Below the pieces are notes generated by a model. That model did not search any database and had not been told where the DNA came from. It worked only from the letters and a program-made list of their open reading frames with translations. The position numbers were made by a program, and so were the translations under genes. 64,000 bases of DNA from Trichodelitschia bisporula (taxonomy: Eukaryota > Ascomycota > Dothideomycetes > Phaeotrichales > Phaeotrichaceae). Where the stretch lies: the NCBI GenBank assembly GCA_010356995.1, contig ML996697.1, forward strand, positions 306,153-370,152, in the 5' to 3' direction. Shown here one piece after another: positions 45,912-56,200 of the stretch (position 1 is the first letter of the stretch; each line of letters starts with the position of its first letter).

Positions 45912-47848
45912 ACAGCAACAACACGAACAGCAGCGGCAGCAGTTGGAGCGACAGCAACGGGAGGCCCAACGACATGCCGTCAGCCAGGCGCAATATGCCT
46001 CCGCCGAAGCACTGGCGGGGTCGAACCTCTTCGACTTCAACATGCACAATCCATACGACCCCGCCCAAGGGTCACCCTTCGCCATGCCGCACGACGTCCG
46101 CCATATCATCCCGCCGACGCCTAACAGCAGTCAGATGCACGGCGACACGGCGCACTACATGCAGCAGATGGATGCGCACAACCGGGCGCTGATGGAGCAG
46201 CAGTACCAAATGCGCAAGAACCAGGCCGTATGTCGAATCGCCACTGTGCGGCGGTAGCTGACGAGACAGATGAATTTTACCCCTCTGGTGTCGCCTGCCG
46301 TTACCCCGCTCGAGACCACCTACATCCCTCAGGATTTTGCCGTGACGGTAGCGTACTTTAGTCCACTAACATCGCCGGCGCTGGAGGGCCAGAACCAGTA
46401 CCAAAACACTTCGGCCAGTTCCATCGCGACTTCATCACCGGTCGATGTAGATGTCGATATGATCGGTGAAGCCGCACCGCCCCTCCGCAAGACCCGCAAA
46501 CGGCAGGCCACGGCACGGTCAACTGCCAGCACACGGGTAAAGCAGCAGCCCATCCAGAAATCCCACCGCCGGAAAGACTTCTCCATCACTCCTAAGGATG
46601 TTGGGGGTCTTCTCGAGAAAGCGCAACCGCAAATATCGCCTGTTTCGCCGGCCGTGCATCCGCCCAATAGCCAAGCGACTTCTTCAACAGGATCCGTCTC
46701 TCCCGAGCCACTGTCCGACTCTCTCATGGGGCCGCCGCCGAAACCCGCGTCGGCCATGCAGTCTCCCGCCATTCCCGCCAACGTCCAGTCACCGCACTTT
46801 GTCGCCGGCAACCAGGGCATGTCCCCTGCGACACCTGCGTCACTGATGCGCATCCAACCCACACGCGACCAGACCTGGCGGAGCCAACAGAGTCCGCTCG
46901 TCTCGAGCGATCATCTCAGCGGCGCCGATCAAATGCTCGAGGATCTGACGCTTCCGGAGGCCGCGGCGGAGCTGCGGCCGAAGCTCGCACGCAGCAGTGA
47001 CGATCACGGTGACGAGGCAACACCGCGGTTGTCCGCGCGCAAAACGCCGAAACTCGGACCGCTCAGCACGCCTTCAGGCACGCTACAAACCTCCAGCGCG
47101 GCCGCCTCGCCTATCCACGCAGCGAGCCCGGGCCTGGCGCGCAAAGCAGAGCCAAAAGGGCGCGCTAGCAAGAAGCGAGGCAGCGTGTCCGGTGCGCTGG
47201 TGAGTCCAGCGCTGCGACCGAAGATCTCGCCTAATATCAAGCCCCTCCTGCCCGAGGGAGGTAAGTCTCCCCACGTGATTACGTAACGCCGTGCGCCCCC
47301 GTGGGTCGCGGCCTCCAGCCACGCGCTAACATGTTGCAGCGGTTACCGAGGATGCGCACGCGCTGTTTCTCGCCAAGCGCTCCAACTACCAGAACCTGAT
47401 TGAGGGCACGCACTTGCCTGGCGTGTCGTACCCGTCGGATCTGCCGACGCAACTCACGTCCAAGCGCACGTCGCACAAGATTGCCGAGCAGGGCCGGCGC
47501 AATCGCATGAACACGGCGTTGATGGAAATGCTCAGTCTGCTGCCTAGGACGGGTGCTACACCGTCACCGATGGCACTGGCGAAGGATGCGGATGACGAGA
47601 GAGGAAGGCGGGGGAGCGCGGAGGACGGCGGGGCCGGCGGGAAGGGAAGCGGTAATTCGAAGGCAGCGACGGTGGAAAGCGCAATTGAGTACATCCGTGC
47701 TTTGCAGAAGGCGGAGCAGGAGTGGAAGCGCGCACAGGAACAGAAGGACCGCGAGGTGGAAGAGTTGAGGCGGAAGCTAGACGCGCTGGAGAAAAAGGTG
47801 GAGGGCGAGACGAGCGAAGCCGGGAAGCAGAAGGTGGATGATGGCTGA
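45652..47848 (+). CDS. bHLH phosphate regulator, NUC-1/PHO4/PalcA type
   Basis: This is a nuclear activator of phosphate-starvation genes by homology to Neurospora NUC-1 and yeast Pho4. Exons 45652-46227, 46270-47260 and 47340-47848 (introns 42 and 79 bp) give 691 aa. The N-terminus is acidic (GLGEPDFSLVDLDLEPFDF). Residues 64-100 are a poly-Gln tract. The block MNFTPLVSPAVTPLE...YFSPLTSPALE at the start of exon 2 is shared by NUC-1 orthologues. The bHLH (about residues 565-665) starts SKRTSHKIAEQGRRNRMN and has His, Glu and Arg spaced for CACGTG recognition. An inserted acidic loop lies between the helices and a coiled coil follows. In the family, activity is set by a cyclin-CDK such as PREG/PGOV. 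Confidence 0.93.
45841..45935 (+). repeat. CAA/CAG repeat encoding poly-Gln
   Basis: About 30 mostly CAA and CAG codons encode a Gln tract broken by single Glu and His residues. Such tracts vary in length between strains. Confidence 0.95.
47272..47277 (+). promoter_or_regulatory. E-box CACGTG inside the second intron of the bHLH gene
   Basis: The palindrome CACGTG lies 11 nt into the intron at 47261-47339. It is the site bound by Pho4/NUC-1-type bHLH proteins. Whether it is used (autoregulation) is inference. A 6-bp site also occurs by chance. Confidence 0.35.
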
Positions 47849-48810
47849 AGTCGGGGTGGCTGGCAAGCTGTTAAACAGCTTGCAAGATCTCCCCACCCTG
47901 CCAAAAGGCCACTCTTCCGCATCACTCTCTGTTTCCCGCCTAAGCCCCGGCGAGGTCAGCTCGGCTATGAGCTCGTGGCCGACGGTGACGAGGATGCCAA
48001 GGCATATGTCCCTTTTTCTCGCGTTGGACTGTCGTGGGGATTCCCGGTGCATGGCGTTGGCGGCACTATGCTGATGGAGTAATGCCGGTGATACGATAGC
48101 GATGATGCATGCCGCGCGCTCGCTGAGGCGTGAGCTGCTGGTGGGAATATAAAGCAGTGCCTTGATGCACATGCAATGCACGTCTCTGAGTGCTTCATTA
48201 CGACGGCTTTGTGTTCCGACGGACGTGCTCTTCGGGTGATGCCAGTATGGGTTCGGATAGATTCGCCTTGCTGATAATGAGGAAGGATCTGACGGTGGTG
48301 AGTAACTGTATCTTGGGAGAATGTGACTATGGCGATGGCTGGCCAAAACACCGCAGCTCATCTCAGAACACTAGACGGTTACACCATCAGTCAAGGGTGT
48401 GTGGGTGTTAATGGATAGTTAGGGATGTAATGTCGAGGAGCCAAAAGATGGTGGTCATGCGAGCGTGGCTCAAGTCATGTGCAGAGTGAAACCATTGAAG
48501 AAGAGAAAGAAAAGAAGAGAAAGGAGAGTAGTGGGACTGCTTATATCCAGATGCACCGTGTCCTCCAGCGTTCCTTTCATCGTCGCCCGTAGCCACTTCC
48601 CCGGTTTTGGATACTCGCTCCAAGTGTACAACTACTCCTTCCGTAGCTCTACATGAGGAGAAGCGCTTCTGTCGCCACATTATGCCGCCGGTTGGGAAGG
48701 AGCGCCTCTGAAAAATGAAGCAATATTGGGTCCATTGACGTCAGTTCACACTGCACACTCGACTACATAGCATTCAATATGGCCGTTCCAGATCCAAACC
48801 CATCAGAATC
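47849..48810. other. Convergent intergenic region, 1.0 kb
   Basis: The region lies between the 3' ends of the bHLH and lipase genes. No gene is supported. Confidence 0.55.
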
Positions 48811-49813
48811 TCACAGCTTCACTGCAACGCTCTCTCCAGCATGCGCCAATATCCAATTCCCAACATCATTCGCAAAGGTGACTTTGTCCTCGCCCGGTTC
48901 CGCATGTACTACATCGTCAGTCACATCCCGCTGCAGGAGAAATACTCACGCTTGTGATACCACCCATCATACAGCTTCAGCGTGACATCCGCCGCGCTCT
49001 TGCTCAGCCTCTCAACAAGCCTCTCACTGCCTTTATAATCGCACACCAGATCGCCCGTCCCATGCCCAACCCACAATCTCGTCTTCTCCCCCTCCCCCGC
49101 GCCGCCCCCAATCGAAATTTTCCCACTGTCCAGCTCCTCAGCCCGATCCACCATCGCGCCCAACCCCTCCAACGTCCCGATGTTATGGCACAGCGGATCC
49201 GCCTCCCACTCCCGACCAACCTCCGGATCGCGACACATACTTGCCCCGGGGAACTTCCGCTCAATCTGGAAATGCGGCAGTATCTTCCCCGCCAGTTGCC
49301 CTAGCTTCAGCGTGATGAAGCTTGGCTTAGAAGCGGCGGGGAAGGCAATGAAGGGTGACTCGACGAGGTATCCGCGCAGGCCGGCGCGGATGTCTGCCGG
49401 CCCGAGGGCGGCGTAGGTGAGGACTTCGCCGCCGCCCATGGAATGGCCCATTAGGAAGGTTGGGAGAGGAGATGGGGGGAGGGCCTTGATGAATGCGCTT
49501 ATGTCGGCTAGGATGCGTGTGGTGCCCCCGGAGTTGCCTTTGTCACGGGGTGCGTGCACGCTCCGGCCCCAGCCCCGCTGGTCGAAGGAGTAGGTTTGGA
49601 TGCCGCGGCGGGCGAGCGAGGGGAAGAGGTCGTAGTAGGCGTTACAGTGGTCGCTGAAGCCGTGAATGAAGACTAGGATGGCTTTAGGGGTAGAGGCCTG
49701 TGGAGTTAGTTGGTGGGGTGGAGGGAGGATGGCAGGCTTGCCTTCCATGTCTTTGTGTAGAGCTTTGCGCCGGAGATGGTAAACCAGCCTTCTTCAGTTT
49801 GGATATCAGCCAT
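48811..49813 (-). CDS. Monoacylglycerol lipase (alpha/beta hydrolase), YJU3-like
   Basis: This enzyme hydrolyses monoacylglycerols to glycerol and fatty acid. Exons are 49813-49742, 49697-48950 and 48908-48811, giving 305 aa. The family pattern is complete: oxyanion region FIHGFSDHC, nucleophile GHSMGG (Ser about 109), acid in HGTGDLVCD, and catalytic His in YDGWYHKLH, where the last splice join falls just after the His. The N-terminus ADIQTEEGWFTISGAKLYTKTW matches fungal homologues. The first intron (49698-49741, 44 bp) begins GCAAGC rather than GT, after exon AAG, with branch AACTAAC and CAG acceptor, so it is a GC-AG intron. The second is 41 bp (48909-48949). Confidence 0.92.
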
Positions 49814-50120
49814 GTCGGTGAAGTGATGAATGATGTGGGACTACTCCCTAGATGTGGGAAGAGATGTTCTTGATCTATGAAATGGAGGTTGGTCTAGCTT
49901 CGGGTGTTGGTTCAGCTGAGGCTGAGAGCATGTGAAAGGCGGTTGGGCTCAGCTGCCCCACCCATGCTAGTTTCCCCGCCATGCATAGTGTTGAGATGTC
50001 GTACTGTAGTACAGATTGAGTCTTTTGCTTCAACTTCGCTCCGCCTCAGTTGTCGTCTTTCAAACCGGATTGCAAGAGCTTGTATTTGGACCCTAAGGCT
50101 AGAGCTCCTCTCATCCAATT

Positions 50121-50192
50121 GGCCGTGTGGCGTAATGGCAACGCGTCTGACTACGAATCAGGAGATTGCAGGTTCGACCCCTGCCTCGGTCA
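50121..50192 (+). tRNA. tRNA-Arg (anticodon ACG)
   Basis: The cloverleaf has acceptor GGCCGTG/CTCGGTC (one T-T mismatch), D-arm GGCGTAATGGCAACGC, anticodon arm TCTGACTACGAATCAGG and T-arm GCAGGTTCGACCCCTGC. The TTCGACC box B and the 72-nt length fit a class I tRNA. There is no intron. A TCTTCTTTT tract follows as terminator. Confidence 0.95.
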
Positions 50193-50887
50193 TCTTCTTT
50201 TGCTCTTTGCACTTTTGGAGGTCTGAATTTGAGTCAGCGAAGGTTTGCGGGGTGTTCCTTGCTTTTTGCACGGTTCGGCCCGGTTCTTGAGCGATCTCGA
50301 TTCGGATTGGCGGGTCTCACTCCGCCAGCGCATCTCAACAGAACTCAGGATGCACACAAACCTTCGTTCCCTTTTGTTCCCTCAGTCTGATGTGTAGAGA
50401 CCTGCTAACTGATCTTACAGTCATGTCTCAGCCACTGTCTTCGGAGCTGGACGTCTTTGGGGTATAAACAGTCTTCACGCCGCTGCGACGGAGCCCGAGC
50501 TTCAGCTCCGCCAACCGCAACAGGTCATCCAGTACGCACCACCAACTCGTTCCAGGCCTATGTGACGATTATATATGCTTAATCCGAAGTTGAGCCGCAA
50601 CATACGCTATGCTGAGCTCCCGATCCCATCTCGACTCCGCGAGCTACCGTACAGCTGGAATATCTATCTTCATTTGGGCTCTCTTTGCTCTCCACACGTC
50701 TACCGCTCACTTCCGGGCGACATGGCGGTCAAGCCGCACAGCATTCTTCACAGACGTCACTCACTTCAAGGCATATGCACAAATCAGTAAAAGGGGATAG
50801 ATTCTTTAATCTACATTTCTCTCAGTATCCACAGCGTGGCGTGGAGTCTCATCTCGCTTGCCCAGGAGCATGTCCGCCAGAGACCCA
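50193..50887. other. Intergenic 0.7 kb
   Basis: Nothing is recognised. Short frames at 50575-50906 overlap in several phases without support. Confidence 0.5.
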
Positions 50888-51103
50888 TCAGTTCAACGGC
50901 TTGTAAGGCGGATTGCGGAGCGCGGTCTTCTCTGCCTTGAGACGACAGCCCAGGCAGTGCAGGGGCTTGTTGATCATCTCGAATGCAAGGAAGGCGTTCG
51001 GACACTTCTTGGGGCAACCAGGCGACTGCCGGGTCCAGATCATCTCCCTACACCCGCACTTCTGCCAGTAGATTTCCTGCTTGACGCAATCGCAACCGGC
51101 CAT
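50888..51103 (-). CDS. Small Cys-rich non-secreted protein (CxC...CGC...CxxC type)
   Basis: The ORF is 71 aa from ATG 51103. It begins MAGCDCVKQEIYWQKCGCRE, continues with CPKKC and ends with CLGC plus a basic tail. Eight Cys form CDC, CGC, CPKKC and CLGC. There is no signal peptide. It shares its layout with the ORFs at 53970, 55500 and 17738: a CxC pair, a beta-strand-like stretch, CG(C/H), then a late Cys pair. The function is unknown. Zinc binding is the simplest guess. Confidence 0.6.
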   Translation of the reverse strand: MAGCDCVKQEIYWQKCGCREMIWTRQSPGCPKKCPNAFLAFEMINKPLHCLGCRLKAEKTALRNPPYKPLN

Positions 51104-53969
51104 TTTGGATTATCAGAATTGGGGTATCGAAGGAGTTGGTGTGGAAGAGAATGGTTCGAAGACCGCTGTTCGGAGACTGGGTTTTGTAGGTTCTCTGTAG
51201 GTGGTACTGTGAGGCTGGAAAGCTTGCTTGTGAGGATGATGTATGGCCATGGGAGCCGCGATTCTGAGCCTTTATACCCTCACTCATGTGTCACAGGCTC
51301 GCTCAGTGACGATGAGCAACGTGCACGAGGCTTTGTGAGTACGGAAGAAGGTATCGTGGCTATTCGAATGAGCTAGTGATGGTGTTTGGTGTATAGTCCG
51401 CTAACAAGTGACAGCATCATTCATTGAGCTTGAGGTCTGACTGTGAGGAGTACCACCATGACCCCTACGACAGTTCGGAACCCCTTTAGAATCCGTCGAA
51501 CCATCATGTGCGTTATAATCGTCATGAGAGCGGCAGCCGCATCAACAGGACTCGGCCGGGAAACATCTCCAGCTTTATACGTCCCGGCCGTCACTGGGCA
51601 CGATGACTGCTTTTTTGGGGTCATCCCCAGCGCAGGCTCCATAAACCGTCTGACGGCGTCGAAGTCTGCTCTCAAGCAACTTGATGGCTACAGCATAAGC
51701 GGTCTCCGGGGCGTAAGGTTCCGTGATGAAACAGATATCATCGCCCTAACTAACATAGAATCGCAGTTTAAAATCCGCACCGGATATCGGAGGGATTCAC
51801 CGAGTGTACACTTTGCGTCCGATAGGAGGACTTTCCACCGCACAGCACCGCAATATTCTCGTCTTCACATTCAAAGGCACAAGATACTCGATAAGCCACC
51901 CCGCAAAAAACCGTGCGAAGCATTCATTTCTTTATTTCAAACCCATTTGCCAACTTACCAGTTTAGCCCTTATCAGCACTGGCCCTTCCTCCGCTTCTTC
52001 TTCGCCAGATCCTTGAGACGCTTCTTGAGGAGCTCCTTGGCTTCCTATTCTTCATGCCGCTGCCATGACATCAGCGTTGAAGTGCACCCCTTTATGCGAG
52101 CTTACAAAATATAACAGAATGGTCGGATCCGGGAATGTGATCTCCGATCTGTCCCAATCGACCCCATCCTACTCTCTCCTGCTCTTCGGTCTCCGGTTCA
52201 TCCAGACTGCCCTCGGTCTCGGCCTATTTGTATGCGAGATCAAGATTGGTCCCAGGGCGAAGGTTTCTCCCGTGCTTTTCGCACACATCTCTCCTCCTAG
52301 AAAACACCCTCACCCTTGCATTCCGATAGGGGCCCGAATGCCCCTTTTCCGTTCTAAGTTGTGGCCATTGGGCGCAGCCGCATCGTAAAGTGAAGTGGGC
52401 CCGAACACATTTGCGAGAACCGGAGGTTTCTCCTGCGGGAGTGCTGGGCGGACTCTCTCACTCTTCGACGAATTCTACCATCTTGGAGGGATGTGGTCTA
52501 GAACTACGGATTAGCGATGCGTTACTTTAGGGGCGGCGGTGGACTAATGGATAAGTGATGGTACGAACTGGTTTGCGAAATGTGGATACGAGAGCGGCCA
52601 GCGGTTTCGTGAGAGCTTGGTTGATTTTCTGAGGCGGCAGTAGGTTCCACTGGCGATTGCTCACTAGCAATGGGGCAGGCTGAGGTGTGTTTTCGGCGAG
52701 TATGGAGCGGTGGCGTATGTGGCTGAGGCAGACTTCATTGGAGGCCGAGTCGTAGCAACGGGGGTGTATGCCCCTACGTATCGGCACGAGCGACAACATC
52801 CACAGTCTCCAAGGGCGACGCCAACTATACTGCCTACACTACTCGCAAGACTACCATGCGGCACTTCCTCGAACCCGCGCTACTCGAGATACCCGAAAAC
52901 GCAATCAACGCTGAGGAAGCCACCCGCGGCGGTAGAAAGCTGCTGAGGATGATGATGTCCAAGGTTATCGATCTCGAGCTTCAGTTTCTGAAGGACTGCA
53001 CAACCTCCGCCAGTCCGAACTCCCTTTCCATACATCTCGTATCCTGGGAACTGAGTTCGAACTCTCTCAGCGGATCCGACGGCCTGGCGACAGCAGTCAT
53101 ACTCATCAGATCGTGGGTGAGGGAGCGAATGAAATCTCCCCCGTCTCCTTTCTCACACTTAAGGAAGAACCTCCCCCTTCCTGTCGTTGTTCTCGCTTTA
53201 ACCCTCTTCTCCTAGCCGCTAGCACAGCAAAAACACCTTTGATTCATATCACTCAGTGCACCATTTTGACCATGTGACAGAGCTTTTCCCGGGGAAGTAC
53301 TAGTTTCGTCCCAAATAGCAGTTAGCTGTCGCTGAATGTTTCCGGGTCACATTATATCCACATGAAAATGACTACTGCTGTCCAAGCAGCGGCAGCCATT
53401 TAGGGCACTCAGCACAAAGGCGCCATCAAACCGAATACAAAGCTATTGTTCTCGTCTCAACCTTGGAATATGGCCAGTGACATGCCTCGAATGATCCAAA
53501 CTCCAACACACGGTGTGCCCGGAGGAGATGGGCCTTACTCTCTCACAAAAAATGCGACGAGACCAGCTGTCTGCTTCCAGCCGAAAACTGCACCGATCGC
53601 CAGTTTACGGATCCCGCCAACCTGTGAAGAGTCGCCTTTCTCATCGGATCCCGGACATCACTAGGATCGATCAGTCACTGTTTACGTTCTGTCACATTGA
53701 CTTCATTCCACCTCACTCTGGACGATGAAGGTGTTCGTGATAAACTCCAGCCTTCACAAAACATTTGTATACCCTCACAACCTGTATATGCATCGTAGCT
53801 CTATAATGTCTATATCTCCCCTACAGAAATAACCACCATCTCCTCCACCTCCACCTTCATCTTTACTAACCACGTCCGCCCTGGCTTCCCTTATTCACTC
53901 TCACCTTTACCAATCACCTCTGCCCTGGAGTCCCCTTCTTCACCTTCACCTTTACCAAACACTTCTAGC
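51104..53969. other. Gene-poor 2.9-kb stretch in the accessory block
   Basis: No gene is supported. The 223-codon + frame at 51443-52114 and the 119-codon frame at 52856-53215 have no recognisable domain. A - strand frame (51675-51421) ends in a hydrophobic stretch (AAAALMTIITHMMVRRILKG) and could be a fragment. The right end is the repetitive leader of the 53970 gene. Confidence 0.45.
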
Positions 53970-53975
53970 ATGGAG
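53858..53975. repeat. 45-bp tandem repeat, three units, ending across a start codon
   Basis: Units begin with CATCTTTACTAAC (53858), CACCTTTACCAAT (53902) and CACCTTTACCAAA (53947), spaced 44-45 bp. Units two and three continue with CCCTGGAGTCC and GCATGGAGTCA. The ATG at 53970 is the third unit's version of CTG. Confidence 0.75.
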
Positions 53976-54302
53976 TCACTTCTCTTGCAGCAAGATCAAA
54001 TCGATCTTGCTCAACCTGAAACCTGCGACTGCTACAAGTATCTTTTGAAATGGGCTTGTGGCTGCTGGGATCATAGGCAGCTCACCGCCGAGGAGGGCCA
54101 CAACGACCGTGACTGCCCTACCGCGCATGTGAACGAAACGGCAGTGTGTCTTAACAATCCTTGCTCGGGCTGTCAATCCTTCAGGAAAATCGTTCGGGCG
54201 AAGAATTGTAAAGGGAGCGGGCTGGGCGCGAAGAAGTCGAAGATGGCCAAATATGACTTGGCTGAAAAAATCAGCGAAGGTGTGAGGAATTGTGATCGTT
54301 GA
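53970..54302 (+). CDS. Small Cys-rich non-secreted protein, 110 aa
   Basis: The ORF starts at ATG 53970. After a Gln/Leu-rich leader of 17 residues it reads ETCDCYKYLLKWACGCWDHR, then DRDCPTAH, AVCLNNPCSGCQSF and a Lys-rich tail. Ten Cys fall in the arrangement CDC, CGC, C, C, CxxxxCxxC, C, C. There is no signal peptide. It belongs with the ORFs at 50888, 55500 and 17738 by motif order. Its upstream region shares ACCCTCACAA and a CTTCACCTTTAC-type leader with the copy at 55500, and its downstream flank is also partly duplicated there, so the two look like products of a segmental duplication. Confidence 0.6.
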   Translation: MESLLLQQDQIDLAQPETCDCYKYLLKWACGCWDHRQLTAEEGHNDRDCPTAHVNETAVCLNNPCSGCQSFRKIVRAKNCKGSGLGAKKSKMAKYDLAEKISEGVRNCDR

Positions 54303-54323
54303 GCGGATATAGGAGACTTGCAG

Positions 54324-54447
54324 CCTAGTTCGGGATCAATCGGTGACGCGGAAACAGATCTTCTCGACTGCGCTGTGCTACATGATATTTACAGCCCCTA
54401 GTTCGGGATCGATCAGTGATGCCGTAAACCGATCTGCTCGACTGCGC
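54324..54447. repeat. Direct repeat of about 50 bp, units 73 bp apart
   Basis: CCTAGTTCGGGATCRATCRGTGA begins at 54324 and 54397. Both units end with GATCT.CTCGACTGCGC. The differences are mainly A/G and C/T. Confidence 0.85.
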
Positions 54448-54499
54448 GAAAGCCGCACATCAGTATCATCGGTATGCCCAAGGACATACCAGCAGCAGC

Positions 54500-54720
54500 T
54501 AGAAGCCAGAACATAATTAAAAGTAAGATTCTTACCTTACCGAATCTCAAAGTGCCGGGCCAGACTTTGAAGTGACATGCGGGGCCTAAATGCAACCCTT
54601 AGCCATAGACCAGCCTCGTGCCGAAGTGAATCCTAAGCAAGTCGCCGACACCCATTCGTACAAGCTCTCCGAGTTCCATTCGCAGCCCAAACCCTCTACC
54701 CAGCCCCGATACATCTTTAC
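54500..54720. repeat. Copy A of a duplicated downstream flank
   Basis: Compared with 55970-56200, short blocks occur in the same order: CCAGCAGCAGC just before, ATTCTTACC, TTTGAAGTGACA, CCGAAGTGAATCCTAAGCAAG, and AGTCGCCGACACCCATTCG. The differences in this copy are mostly C to T and G to A (for example CGAAGTGAATCC against CGAAGCGAGCCC). Confidence 0.6.
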
Positions 54721-55323
54721 GGTACCCTAGTAGGCCAACTAGACAAAAGACGCTTCCTTGGCCGCTCCAGCACTTGGTATACTCAACCTTCCCTCGGTCG
54801 CTCTTCCGCCCAGTGCAGCCTCATCCGAAACCAGCTCAAGCACATCGCCGGACTTGTCAGTAATTGATTCATCGATTTGAATGGTATCGAATGTGCGCCG
54901 AGCTAATGCTCTTCGGTTTTAGGAAGTTCGTGATCTTTGGCGTGGTGTTTACTGCTAGCGCGGCCTCTGATTAGCTAGCCCTACCGTGGCGTGCGCGGCT
55001 TCCCCACAATACCCCGGTCTGCCCTCGCCGCATCCTGAGCTCGGGATTCACCTTTGAGTGTCGAACGGTCTTCTCTAGATCGAGTGAAGATATCATATTT
55101 GGACATTGATCACATCCTAGGAGTCCATCGGTAGACTTAATGGATGACGGCAATTCATTCATTACTACTGTCGCGTCTGCACCTGGCGCAATCTTTAGGC
55201 GAAACGATCCGAACGTTATCAGGCCCCATCACTGTCTACACTTTTATCTCAGCCGGTCTCATCTCACCTAACTATGGACTTCATAGACGTTCGCAATGCG
55301 CTCAAATCACGAAATGTAAATAA

Positions 55324-55409
55324 ACCCTCACAAGACGTTAGTTCCATTACACCCTCACAACTCACAAAGCATACGTACACCTACACAAGACGTTAGTACA
55401 CCCTCACAA
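55324..55409 (+). promoter_or_regulatory. Repeated ACCCTCACAA motif upstream of the 55500 gene
   Basis: The 10-mer occurs at 55324, 55351 and 55400, and once more at 53771 upstream of the paralogous 53970 gene. CAAGACGTTAGT is present twice (55331 and 55386). A TATAAA-like sequence (ACTATAAATG) follows at about 55428. This looks like a shared promoter element, but no binding factor can be named. Confidence 0.45.
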
Positions 55410-55499
55410 GCAGTACGTAAATCCCAACTATAAATGTCTGTATCACTCACTGTAATAGCCGTCTTTACATTCACCTTCACCTCCGCCATTACTCCAGCC

Positions 55500-55755
55500 A
55501 TGAAATTCTCCGATATTGTCGCCGTGGAAGGCACTTGCAGCTGCAGAAAGACAGCTGTGATATTCACCTGCGGGCACAGGTGGTACAATCAGGGGACCAC
55601 TGCCCCTGGCCACCCCAACGAGCTGTCCCACCGCGTTGATCTTCACAGAGCTGCTCGAGAGTCCGGAAACCTGCTGGGATTGCCGGGCTCGAGAGGCTCG
55701 GAATCAGGTGAATAAGGACGGGAAGGATGGGAACGGGAGAAAGAAGGGTTGTTGA
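55500..55755 (+). pseudogene. Small Cys-rich protein gene, apparently frameshifted
   Basis: From ATG 55500 the frame reads MKFSDIVAVEGTCSCRKTAV then IFTCGHRW and loses its Cys pattern, stopping at 55715. The next frame, entered just after CGHRW, carries TSCPTALIF, ETCWDCRAREARN and a Lys/Gly-rich end GRKKGC, stopping at 55755. Together they match the family layout (CxC, CGH, C, CxxC, basic tail). A 1-nt frame change or a sequencing error in GTGGTACAATCAGGGG is the likely cause. No intron fits. Promoter motifs are still present. Confidence 0.55.
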
Positions 55756-55969
55756 AGCGGGTAACTGAAAAGAGAAAGGCAAGCGGAGCTGAAATGGGAA
55801 AGGGGAATGCTCCAGTGAAAGGAATTGATGTTTGCGGCCCCGGCTGGCAGTGAGCAGATGGCCAGTAGATGCGACGAGCTGGCTGGTGCACAAACGCGGT
55901 ATATCCGCATCACTGACATGCCCTGGGCAATAGCATCAGCACCCCGAACCGAAAGAAACCGCAACAGAA

Positions 55970-56200
55970 CCTACCAGCAGCAGCCAAACACCCCCACCCC
56001 CCGTCCCCCCATCAACTAAAAAAAAGAATCAATTAACATTCTTACCATGCCAGGGACCTTGAAGTGACAAACCCCTTTGCAGTGAACGTGCCTGACCCAT
56101 CACAGCCTCGCGTCTCGCTCCGAAGCGAGCCCTAAGCGAGTTTACCGAGCCCGAGTCTGCGTCTAGGTCGCCCGACTCCCACTCGCGCACCGAACCACCG
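55970..56200. repeat. Copy B of the duplicated downstream flank
   Basis: This is the partner of 54500-54720. On the - strand both copies could encode a short peptide containing CHFKV next to a GTAAGAAT donor-like site, so the duplicated unit may have included the end of a second, convergent gene. Confidence 0.55.

Noticed and set aside
39600-51600. Shared peptide PVTAGTY in - strand frames at 39.78 and 51.58 kb
   Set aside because: The match is only seven residues, and the flanking DNA does not align by eye, so chance is the simplest explanation.
51443-52114. 223-codon + strand open frame
   Set aside because: There is no domain, composition is uneven, several frames overlap it, and there is no sign of splice joins or family resemblance.
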